Source of the DNA: JAGPCK01 sp041675505
GTDB lineage: Bacteria > Bacteroidota > Bacteroidia > UKL13-3
DNA: 64,000 bases
Direction: 5' to 3'
Assembly (NCBI GenBank): GCA_041675505.1
Contig: JBAYTR010000016.1
Location: 1 to 64,000, forward strand
The notes beneath the pieces are model-generated. The model ran no database searches and was not told the DNA's origin. It saw only the letters and a list, made by a program, of their open reading frames with translations. Made by a program: the position numbers and the translations under genes. Positions 54,201 to 61,412 of this stretch are shown here, one piece after another; position 1 is the stretch's first letter; every line of letters starts with the position of its first letter.

Positions 54201-55730
54201 AGGTGAATCCACCTGAATGGTATCAAATACAAAGTTAGTACACCCGTCAGCTTCCATACGTAAACGCGTAACATATGTGCCCCCTTCAGGGAAGGTATGA
54301 CTTAGTACTGTTTTTGTATTATAGGTTACTGCATTAATAGCATTAAATATGCCGTTACCCACATTTGGAACTGTCCATTGGAATGAAGGTGTTTGGGTGA
54401 GTTTATCTTGGTTAGTAACAGTAACATCCAAGCCGAACTTAGAACAGCCTTTAGGGGTAATTGTTCTATTACCTAACGGCCTTGCTTTTACTCTTATTCC
54501 TATAGCACGTGTGGTTGTTGCAGGAACAGGACAGTTATTATCTTCAGCTTTCACCGTAAAGTAGTATGGAAGCGAACTAACATAATTATCTGTTGGGGTC
54601 CAACAAAACACCCCCTCATCTTCCCTCACTAAATTAATAGGGGAGTTAGTAGTTGTAAATGTTCCTTGGGGAATGCCTCTATTCCAAGTCAATTTTGTAG
54701 TATCCGGCCCCAATGGGGGTAGGTCATCCTTATCTGTAGCAGTTATATTAATACACAGGGTTGTACCTGCGCAAGCGGTAAAGGTGAATGGCCCCGTTGT
54801 GCTTCCGTTAATTTTTAATACGGGAGGGTTGTTGGGAGGGCATTGAAAGGTATAAAATTGAACGTCCCTACGGGTTACCCCAATGAGTTGATATACTCCG
54901 TTTATCTTTCGCCACTCCGAAATTTTAAAGGCCAAAACGGGTTGTTGAATGGCGGTTGAAGTAAACCCTAAATCTCCTGTGGTTGGAATCAAATGAAAAC
55001 CAGCTGGAAAAGGAAGTGTATTGTTTGGAAAGCCCAAAAATTGTAATGGCCTGTCTTTATTGTAACCGCCTAACCAACTTTCAGGGCCTGATGGGTTAAG
55101 TGGTTCTGCCATCTCATACGAAATTGAGTCATAATCTACCGTATCTAAGATACCGTTATTGAACCAAAAAGGTTGGCCATTACAGATTACAGCAACCGGA
55201 TAATTAGTTATTTGTGGAGATGAGTTGCAGGGGGTAATACACCGGTTAATCAGACCTTCAATGTAGAAATATCCGGGACTAAGATTAGTTATTGAACTAT
55301 TACGACAACATTCTTGATATTTAACTTTAACCCAGCAACAGGTAGGGTCTAATCCACCTGCAAATATATCCTGAAATCTAACCGTTATTTCAAATTTATT
55401 CTCTTCCATACCAAATGGGAAAGTACCTCCGACACAAATATTACTATCGGTACCACACATAAATGGCACAGCCTTGACGCGGGTACGTACCATCGAAACA
55501 CTGGCAGTCTTGTTAGGACTGCACCCCACGGTTTCAAATTGTATAGTAGGTGTAGCGTTAATTGGAATACCGTTACAGTCTCGGTAAACCCTCAATACTA
55601 TTTGATAGGTGTCTTTACCCAAACACTTAAACTCCATGTCACTACCCGCCATGTGCGAAGCTTGTGCCGGTGTTGAGAAAAGGAAAATTCCCCCGATGGC
55701 AAGGATGAAAATTGATAACAGTTTTTTCAT
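51225..55730 (-). CDS. Large modular surface protein, T9SS type B (CHU_C) tail
   Basis: About 1501 aa. The signal peptide (LLSIFILAIGGIFLFSTPAQA) is followed by Cys-rich module A (SHMAGSDMEFKCLG, VYRDCNGIP, CCWVKVKYQECCRN, CNGQPFWFNNG; ~25-310). Module B (LKINGSTTGPF, LTWNRGIPQG, VFCWTPTD; ~310-420) and a PKD-like segment (VLSHTFPEGG) come next. A long array of Ig/PKD-like domains with repeated Cys pairs then runs to ~1400 (DRRICFKDSVVFDAGDNG, WAGPDTIVCG, CEDVGVIDLHLKSG, YIRWDFGDSA, YAWDFGSPK). The end is a gliding-motility-type C-terminal domain: VFAPNAFRPQSG, LDIFSRWGELVYAS, WDGKF, DVYAWQVTVTSY. Type B signals differ from the type A tails of its module-sharing relatives. ATG 55730 gives the typical MKKLLSIF start; ATG 55736 is also possible. 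Confidence 0.9.
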   Translation of the reverse strand: MKKLLSIFILAIGGIFLFSTPAQASHMAGSDMEFKCLGKDTYQIVLRVYRDCNGIPINATPTIQFETVGCSPNKTASVSMVRTRVKAVPFMCGTDSNICVGGTFPFGMEENKFEITVRFQDIFAGGLDPTCCWVKVKYQECCRNSSITNLSPGYFYIEGLINRCITPCNSSPQITNYPVAVICNGQPFWFNNGILDTVDYDSISYEMAEPLNPSGPESWLGGYNKDRPLQFLGFPNNTLPFPAGFHLIPTTGDLGFTSTAIQQPVLAFKISEWRKINGVYQLIGVTRRDVQFYTFQCPPNNPPVLKINGSTTGPFTFTACAGTTLCINITATDKDDLPPLGPDTTKLTWNRGIPQGTFTTTNSPINLVREDEGVFCWTPTDNYVSSLPYYFTVKAEDNNCPVPATTTRAIGIRVKARPLGNRTITPKGCSKFGLDVTVTNQDKLTQTPSFQWTVPNVGNGIFNAINAVTYNTKTVLSHTFPEGGTYVTRLRMEADGCTNFVFDTIQVDSPVKAIAPIDTFACIGGGKTFAGFAKNGKQPYSFRWIYPSAATADTNVISVAPLVTAKYVLEVKDSFLCLSYDTVQLEIKALPQVNLGPDRRICFKDSVVFDAGDNGGNGLIAYNWITPKGTPDDQVIYGGDSGQYYVMVTDSFMCQKSDSALLFVNREVIADAGPGDSLCIFDATTLRGSGGDTYEWTETISPNVLSNKDTLFLNPQMSGTKDYTLKVSVTYGGVTCYDYDETRVLTHPLPTITFTNKYPKFCVTDQWLDPGIKSGMQPVSNISTGAYTYWTIRDSIKRQCFDADPNSPNFGMVKLSCLGVSGKNGNPPCWELIVVHKDKYGCTQTDSICVTIWDLPVVWAGPDTIVCGNDLPVAITPYPNFGVGSEWLAPPSPKTNISNPVLEYLPLPRKHTFYPARASQDTTYMLVYKATDNNGCENQDTAIYFVKPVPVVNAGVLDDICEDVGVIDLHLKSGATPTGGTWTSEPPIPALNASGLFDPKGSGVIYGKFPFNVLRYTYTNAVGCTESDTTKLIVYKLPNTKLTVPDTAVCENRTPFVMNGSPKGPGGLYFINGTPLGPNQSYNTFDPKAAIVNEGINKVLFTFKDPQTKCQKNDSTLIRVQRLPTVTIIPPGSLCRGLPFTLRGTMAKTTSFRWSTEQKSGNFTGMFNNITDTFATDSVVSYLPGSKDIVNGQFAVILKSTDNGLCPAAYARQTVQIKPQPEGDFTAIQEGCEPFTTLFEGQFIAEYIRWDFGDSAAVPDQAPYYHILSGDEQSPAHTYKKYGTYPVSVYLNSGGCDTTITKPDFIKVNRTPIAFFEPDKSKTTVALPRFTFINKSMRSENDGSELIQDEDSVTYAWDFGSPKTDGDTSSAKSPTYTYDAEVGEFMVVLNLVTNKGCASEYSLPVKIEPDITVFAPNAFRPQSGQERNQRFYIEVDGQMTFHLDIFSRWGELVYASDNKDEGWDGKFKSVDCQQDVYAWQVTVTSYNGTIYKYSGTVNLMR

Positions 55731-55919
55731 TTGCATATCCCCCGTTTTGTTTTAAATAATTTCGTGTTGTTAATCAAATTTTTCTTCTTGAAAACTCAAT
55801 AAGAACTCAAAATTAGCTAATTATTACTAAAAAACAAAAGATTTTAAAAAGTCAATTGCACTTTTTTTGAAATTCAGAGCAAACACTGAAAAAATAGATA
55901 CAAATATCTGGTTATCAAA

Positions 55920-56942
55920 TTACAACTCCCACACCTTGGTTCCCTCGGTGCAATTGGCACAAATGTCCACTTCCTTACGTGATTTTTGAATCAATCGCCT
56001 GAATGTATTGTATTTATCTCCTCTCCAAATGGATCGGAAGGAAGTTTCGTTGAGGCCGCCCAATTGGTAACTACCGTCTTTATCAAAACAGCAAGGTACA
56101 ATTTTACCATCCCAGGTTATTACACAACCTTGCCACATTCGCCAACAATGATTAAGCAGTTTATTTTTAATACGGTAAGTAATACCTGCTCCGGAATAAC
56201 GGCTGTACTTTTCATTCTGCGGAATAAGTTCATTGCCCTGCTTGTAATCGTATATCTGTGCGGTTTTGATGGCTACTTCGTCCACTCCGATTTCGCTACC
56301 CAATAGCTTAATCTGGTCAATCTGATTTTCGTTGTGCCTGAAAACGATGAACTGCCATATGATATGTGGTGTTGAAGAGTTCATTTTTTTCTTCCACTCC
56401 ACTATGTTTCTTGTACCCAAAATTACTTTTTCTAAATTACCACCAACTCTATACTTAGCATACGACTCCTGATCAACACCGTCAATGGAAATAATCAACC
56501 GATCAAGACCTGATGTGACCGTCTTCTTCGCGGTCTCCTCGTCAAGATAATGTGCGTTGGTTGACGTAGCTGTATAAATTTTTCTTTCAGAAGCATACTT
56601 TACATACTCCAGAAAATTTTTGTTGAGGTAAGGCTCACCCTGAAAGTAAAAAGTAATGTAAGCAAGTGTAGTGTGTAACTCATCAATAACCTTTTTCAGC
56701 ACATCATTCTGCAACATACCTGTTGGGCGGGTAAACTCACGCAAACCACTCGGGCACTGCGGGCAGCGAAGGTTACACGAGGTAGTAGGTTCTATGGAAA
56801 TACTGATAGGCAAACCCCAATGAACAGGCTTTTTAATCATTCTCGCTACATAATAACTGCTCAGCACTTTAACACCGTTCCACACACGTGGCCATGTTAA
56901 TTTTGAAAGCAGATTAAAAGAGTCTTTTATGTTGCGATTCAT
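55920..56942 (-). CDS. Radical SAM/SPASM protein
   Basis: A 340-aa enzyme with CNLRCPQCPSG (CxxxCxxC) at ~55-63. The GGEP-equivalent is FQGEPYLNKNFLEY, and LIISIDGVDQESYAKYRVGG resembles the SPASM/PqqE-like group acting on peptides or cofactors. The C-terminal SPASM region has NHCWRMWQGCVITWDGKIVPCCFDKD and ICANCTEG, enough cysteines for one or two auxiliary clusters. The preceding TTG at 56951 adds three residues; ATG 56942 is preferred. It lies between the 1503-aa surface gene and radA. The substrate is unknown, and no small precursor peptide gene was recognised nearby. Confidence 0.88.
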   Translation of the reverse strand: MNRNIKDSFNLLSKLTWPRVWNGVKVLSSYYVARMIKKPVHWGLPISISIEPTTSCNLRCPQCPSGLREFTRPTGMLQNDVLKKVIDELHTTLAYITFYFQGEPYLNKNFLEYVKYASERKIYTATSTNAHYLDEETAKKTVTSGLDRLIISIDGVDQESYAKYRVGGNLEKVILGTRNIVEWKKKMNSSTPHIIWQFIVFRHNENQIDQIKLLGSEIGVDEVAIKTAQIYDYKQGNELIPQNEKYSRYSGAGITYRIKNKLLNHCWRMWQGCVITWDGKIVPCCFDKDGSYQLGGLNETSFRSIWRGDKYNTFRRLIQKSRKEVDICANCTEGTKVWEL

Positions 56943-56987
56943 GTGTTGCAAATAACATGAAATAAAGCGAGACGTGCTTGTTTATTT

Positions 56988-58358
56988 TCAGGCGAATAAG
57001 AAGTGTAAGGCCTCGTCCACTTTCCCCACCTTTCTTAATTCAATGGTTTTACTGGAAAAGCTGTCAATGCCTTTGTTGTATTTAGACAGGTAGATAACTT
57101 CGTAGCCCAATTTTTCGGCTTCTGAAATACGCTGTTCTATTCTGCTAACGGCCCTCACTTCACCTGACAATCCTATTTCACCAATGAAACAAATTTTTGG
57201 GTTGACGGGAATATCATGAAAAGACGACACAATAGAAGCAACAACGCCCAAATCAATGGCCGGGTCTTCTATACGCAAACCACCTGCAATATTCACAAAA
57301 ACATCTTGAGCTGATAAACGAAGTCCGGCTTTTTTCTCCAATACTGCCAATAACATATTCAAGCGTTTAGTGTCATACCCATTGGACGTACGTTGCGGAT
57401 TGCCGTAAACTGCTGCACTCACCAAAGCCTGTGTTTCAATGAGCAATGGTCTTTGTCCTTCTATGGCTGCCGAAATGCTTATACCGCTCAGCGCTTCTTC
57501 ACGTTGTGAAATTAATATCTCCGATGGATTGGATACTTCCCGCAAACCATTTCCCTGCATTTCATAAATACCAATTTCGGCAGTTGAACCAAAACGGTTT
57601 TTTGTAGTACGTAAAATGCGGTAGATATGGTGGCGATCACCTTCAAACTGCAACACTGTATCTACCATGTGCTCCAGAATTTTTGGCCCGGCAATGTTAC
57701 CATCTTTGGTTATGTGGCCTATTAAAAAAACTGGGGTACCGCTTTCTTTAGCATACTTGAGCAATTCACCTGCGCATTCTCTGATTTGTGAAATACTTCC
57801 GGGCGTGGAGTCAATGTATTCTGATTGCAGGGTTTGAATAGAATCAACAATCAGTAAGTTGGGCTCCAATTCGCGTATCTGTTTGAACATGCGTTGTGTT
57901 ACAGTTTCTGTAAGAATGTAACACTTACTGCCTTTTGATTTTATACGCTCAGCACGCATCTTCACCTGGCTGTCGCTTTCCTCTCCGGAAATATACAAGA
58001 CTTTGCCCTGTGTAAAATTTAATGCAATCTGTAAGAGTAAGGTTGATTTACCAATACCAGGTTCTCCGCCAATAAGCACAACTGAGCCCGGCACAATACC
58101 ACCACCCAATACCCGGTTGAATTCCTTATCAGAAGTTACTAAGCGATGTTCCTCACTGTAGTTCACTTCATCTAATAAAACGGGAGCCGTTGCTTTGGTT
58201 TTTTTCTCTCCGTCCCATTTTTTGAGCGCATCTTTTTCTTTATGGATTATCTCTTCCACATACGTGTTCCACTGTCCGCAAGCCGGACATTTACCAATCC
58301 ATTTGGATGCCTGCGCTCCGCAATTCTGACAGAAAAAAGTACTCTGCACTTTAGCCAT
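56988..58358 (-). CDS. radA: DNA repair protein RadA
   Basis: A RecA-like ATPase that promotes branch migration and processing of recombination intermediates. The product is 456 aa from ATG 58358. The N-terminal C4 zinc finger is CQNCGAQASKWIGKCPACGQW. The ATPase core has GEPGIGKSTLLLQ (Walker A), LLIVDSIQTLQSEY (Walker B) and the RadA signature KNRFGS. The Lon-protease-like C-terminal domain begins near VFVNIAGG. A frame extension to 58412 crosses the -7 element at 58379-58386, so it is not used. Confidence 0.96.
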   Translation of the reverse strand: MAKVQSTFFCQNCGAQASKWIGKCPACGQWNTYVEEIIHKEKDALKKWDGEKKTKATAPVLLDEVNYSEEHRLVTSDKEFNRVLGGGIVPGSVVLIGGEPGIGKSTLLLQIALNFTQGKVLYISGEESDSQVKMRAERIKSKGSKCYILTETVTQRMFKQIRELEPNLLIVDSIQTLQSEYIDSTPGSISQIRECAGELLKYAKESGTPVFLIGHITKDGNIAGPKILEHMVDTVLQFEGDRHHIYRILRTTKNRFGSTAEIGIYEMQGNGLREVSNPSEILISQREEALSGISISAAIEGQRPLLIETQALVSAAVYGNPQRTSNGYDTKRLNMLLAVLEKKAGLRLSAQDVFVNIAGGLRIEDPAIDLGVVASIVSSFHDIPVNPKICFIGEIGLSGEVRAVSRIEQRISEAEKLGYEVIYLSKYNKGIDSFSSKTIELRKVGKVDEALHFLFA

Positions 58359-58378
58359 GTAACGTTGTTGTAAGAAAG

Positions 58379-58386
58379 CAAATGTA
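58379..58386 (-). promoter_or_regulatory. -7 element of radA
   Basis: On the minus strand this reads TACATTTG, an exact TAnnTTTG match 20 nt before the radA ATG at 58358. It lies inside the upstream frame extension and so decides the start. Confidence 0.55.
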
Positions 58387-58475
58387 TTGATTTGAATCGG
58401 GATGTGCAGCAAATCACAACGGTTTTGTAAAGGAATTGAATTTGCTCTGATTTTTTGAACTAAATTGCGCGGCAG

Positions 58476-59450
58476 ATGGACAAAACAATTGACCTCATTA
58501 AAAAACCAGTAGCTGCTGAGCTGGATGACTTTGAACTAAAATTCAGAGATGCCATGAAAAGCAATGTGGCTTTGCTGGATACCATCATGACTTACATAGT
58601 GAAGCGCAAAGGCAAACAGATAAGGCCCATGTTTGTGTTTCTTACTGCAAAATTGTGCGGAGGTATTAATGAATCAACCCATCGTGGAGCATCTTTGGTG
58701 GAGTTGTTACACACGGCCACATTGGTACACGATGATGTGGTAGATGATGCCTACGAACGCAGAGGCTTTTTCTCCATCAATGCCTTATGGAAAAATAAAA
58801 TTGCCGTTTTGGTAGGTGACTACCTGCTCTCGAAAGGTTTGTTACTCTCTCTGAATAATGATGATTTTAAACTGCTGAAAATAGTATCGGAAGCTGTGCG
58901 TGAAATGAGCGAAGGCGAACTGCTTCAAATTGAAAAAACACGCAGACTGAATATTACTGAAGAAGTTTATTACGATATTATCCGCAAGAAAACGGCTTCA
59001 CTCATTGCCTCTTGCTGTGCCGTTGGTGCAGCATCAGCCAACAGCAGTAACGAGGTAGTTGAAAAAATGCATTTGTTCGGAGAAAAAATAGGCATTGCCT
59101 TTCAGATAAAAGATGATTTGCTCGATTACGGTGATGATGAAATTGGCAAACCCAAAGGCATTGACATTAAAGAAAAAAAATTAACACTACCTATTATCTA
59201 TACGCTCAATACGGCTGAACCAACTGTACGCAAACACATCATCAATACCATAAAAAAGGACCACAACAACAAGCAAAAAGTAAATGAACTGATTGCTTAT
59301 GTAAATACACACGGAGGCATTGGTTACGCTAAAGCGGCCATGGAAAAACTCATTCAGGAAGCATTGGAAATTTTAGATACGTTTGAAGAGGGTGATGCCA
59401 AATCATCCTTGCGCGAACTGGTAAAATACATTGTACAACGCTCGCACTAA
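58476..59450 (+). CDS. Trans-polyprenyl diphosphate synthase
   Basis: A 324-aa head-to-tail prenyltransferase. Aspartate-rich motif 1 is HDDVVDDAYERRG, motif 2 is IKDDLLDYGDD, and GKQIRPMFVFLTAKLCGG precedes them. It elongates allylic diphosphates with IPP, probably to the octaprenyl or similar chain for menaquinone. Chain length cannot be read safely from sequence. It uses isoprenoid units made by the pathway that begins with Dxs at 16343. The start is divergent from radA, and the stop overlaps a convergent small gene by 4 nt. Confidence 0.92.
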   Translation: MDKTIDLIKKPVAAELDDFELKFRDAMKSNVALLDTIMTYIVKRKGKQIRPMFVFLTAKLCGGINESTHRGASLVELLHTATLVHDDVVDDAYERRGFFSINALWKNKIAVLVGDYLLSKGLLLSLNNDDFKLLKIVSEAVREMSEGELLQIEKTRRLNITEEVYYDIIRKKTASLIASCCAVGAASANSSNEVVEKMHLFGEKIGIAFQIKDDLLDYGDDEIGKPKGIDIKEKKLTLPIIYTLNTAEPTVRKHIINTIKKDHNNKQKVNELIAYVNTHGGIGYAKAAMEKLIQEALEILDTFEEGDAKSSLRELVKYIVQRSH

Positions 59451-59770
59451 GCGGTAAAATATTTGTACACCAATGACAGTACAAATAAACTTGAACTGAT
59501 TACCGCCACAAAATACAATTTGCGCACAAACCAGGCTAACACCAGCAAACCCACTACTGCTAATGCTATTGCGCCAATCCACAACAGTTGCTGTTCGTAA
59601 TCTACTTGTTGCAAAGGACCGTTAAGTTGCGAGCTCACTTTCTCCAAAGACGAAAAAGGGTGCTGTGGTTTTTTGTCCATAAAATGAACGGCAATGTATT
59701 CAGCAAATGCCAGCTTGGCTATGTAAGAGCAAATTATAGTAAGGCCTATTTTGATAATAGTATTCAACAT
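59447..59770 (-). CDS. Small two- to three-helix membrane protein
   Basis: A 107-aa protein of unknown family. Hydrophobic segments are at ~1-27 (IIKIGLTIICSYIAKLAFAEYIAV) and ~63-104 (LLWIGAIALAVVGLLVLAWFV, then LYFVAVISSSLFVLSLVY). A hydrophilic stretch of ~35 residues separates them (DKKPQHPFSSLEKVSSQ). It has no known motif. It lies 15 nt after the GH3-family gene on the same strand and is probably co-transcribed with it. It overlaps the convergent polyprenyl synthase stop by 4 nt. Confidence 0.75.
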   Translation of the reverse strand: MLNTIIKIGLTIICSYIAKLAFAEYIAVHFMDKKPQHPFSSLEKVSSQLNGPLQQVDYEQQLLWIGAIALAVVGLLVLAWFVRKLYFVAVISSSLFVLSLVYKYFTA

Positions 59771-59785
59771 AAAAGAAATCTTCTG

Positions 59786-61300
59786 TTAGTTGGTGCTCAA
59801 TTCAAGTATGCCTTCCACATACTCGCGGTTGTTGGACAAACGGGGCACTTTGTGCTGTCCGCCCAACTTGCCTTTTGATTTTAACCACTGATGAAAGGTA
59901 CCCTTGGGAAGCGTGCGTACCACAGGCATTTGCAAGGCAATGTCTTTTTGTCTTTTGGCTTCGTAATCGCTGTTGGTGGCTTTGAGTGCCTTGTCCAGTT
60001 CTTCACTGAACTGCTGCATATTATCCGGTGCTTTGTCAAATTCAATTAACCACTCGTGGCTACCTTTCCCCTGGTCATTAAGGTACACAGGGGCCGCGGT
60101 GTAATCTGATACTTCCACATTTAATATACGGCAAGCCTCTGCTAAAGCTGAATCTGCATTTTCTACAATGAGCTCTTCACCAAAAGCATTGATGAAATGT
60201 TTGGTTCTTCCGGATACTTTAAAACGGAAATTTTTTATGTCGGTAAACTTAATGGTGTCACCAATTAGGTAACGCCACAAGCCGGAGTTGTTCGAAATAA
60301 TGAGTGCATAATTTTCTCCTTCCTTTACCTGACTCAAAGGCACTGCATCAGGGAATTCCTTGCCGTATTCACTCATGGGCATAAACTCGTAGTACATGCC
60401 ATAGTCCAGCATCAGCAGCATATCATCGCGCGACATATCGTCCTGTATCCCAAAGAAACCTTCTGATGCATTGTAGGTTTCCATATAACTCATGTTGGAA
60501 GAACTTATGAGCTTTTTGAATTGTTGACGGTAAGGTGTAAAGCTAACACCACCATGTGCAAACAATTCTAAGTTTGGCCATATCTCCGTCAAATCATTTT
60601 TACCCGTCATTTCAAACAAACGGTTAATAAGCACTAATGCCCACGTGGGCACTCCGGAAATATTGGTTACATTTTCATTTACTGTAGCATTGGCCATTTT
60701 TTCCAGCTTGTACTCCCAGTCGTTCATCAGTGCAATGGACAACTCAGGCGTGCGTAGGTAATGCACCCAAAACGGCAGGTTTTGCATAATCACAGCCGAT
60801 AAATCTCCGTAAAAAGCCTCCTCGTTCATTTTATTTACCTGATGACTACCGCCTATTACTAAACCTTTGCCATCAAATATTTGCGTGTTCTCCCGTTGGT
60901 TGCAGTATAAACTCAATACATCACGCCCGGCAGTAAAATGGCACTTATCCATGCCCTCAAAGCTTACCGGTATAAACTTACTCTTATCAGCCGTAGTGCC
61001 CGATGATTTAGCAAACCATTTAATTTCACTGGGCCACAAAATATTTTGCTCCCCCTGCATGTTGCGTTCAATAAACGGTTTTAAATTTTCGTAGTTCGAA
61101 ATGGGAACACGCTGCTTGTATTGTTCAGGATTGGCAATGGAGCGAAAATCATACTTTTTACCCCACTCTGTATTGGCGGCAGTGCGCAACAACTCCATCA
61201 ACTGATTCTCCTGCACCTCATGCGGATTTTGCATAAAGAACTCCACCTGCGGCAAGCGCTTGCGAAAGTACCAGGAGAAAAAAGTATTGAGAATGGCCAT
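59786..61300 (-). CDS. GH3-family acyl-adenylating enzyme
   Basis: A 504-aa member of the GH3 family, named from plant auxin-amido synthetases and widespread in Bacteroidota. The ATP-binding motif is KSSGTTADKSKFIPVSF. NASEGFFGIQ and YLIGDTIKFTDIKNFRFKVSGRTKHFINAFGEEL match the adenylate-forming superfamily motifs, the second at the domain hinge. The C-terminal mobile domain ends LRTLPKGTFHQWLKSKGKLGGQHKVPRLSN. It should activate a carboxylate and transfer it to an amino acid or amine, but the bacterial substrate is unknown. It is divergent from glyS. Confidence 0.92.
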   Translation of the reverse strand: MAILNTFFSWYFRKRLPQVEFFMQNPHEVQENQLMELLRTAANTEWGKKYDFRSIANPEQYKQRVPISNYENLKPFIERNMQGEQNILWPSEIKWFAKSSGTTADKSKFIPVSFEGMDKCHFTAGRDVLSLYCNQRENTQIFDGKGLVIGGSHQVNKMNEEAFYGDLSAVIMQNLPFWVHYLRTPELSIALMNDWEYKLEKMANATVNENVTNISGVPTWALVLINRLFEMTGKNDLTEIWPNLELFAHGGVSFTPYRQQFKKLISSSNMSYMETYNASEGFFGIQDDMSRDDMLLMLDYGMYYEFMPMSEYGKEFPDAVPLSQVKEGENYALIISNNSGLWRYLIGDTIKFTDIKNFRFKVSGRTKHFINAFGEELIVENADSALAEACRILNVEVSDYTAAPVYLNDQGKGSHEWLIEFDKAPDNMQQFSEELDKALKATNSDYEAKRQKDIALQMPVVRTLPKGTFHQWLKSKGKLGGQHKVPRLSNNREYVEGILELSTN

Positions 61301-61397
61301 ACCCTATAATTCGTTGTAATATTAGCCATTTTGAGCCATTTGTGCAAATGAACTTAGTGTTAACAGGTAGTTTAGCGTAAACACAGCTAAGTTTTGT

Positions 61398-61405
61398 TAT
61401 TTTTG
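61398..61405 (+). promoter_or_regulatory. -7 element of glyS
   Basis: TATTTTTG is an exact TAnnTTTG match with its 3' end 7 nt before the ATG at 61413, implying a very short leader. No clear -33 TTG is seen. Confidence 0.45.
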
Positions 61406-61412
61406 CGGCCTT

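Noticed and set aside
55920..56942. SPASM radical SAM gene as a sactipeptide or quinone-cofactor maturase
   Set aside because: No precursor peptide or peptidase gene is adjacent; the neighbours are a T9SS surface gene and radA. The motif set fits but the substrate is unassignable.
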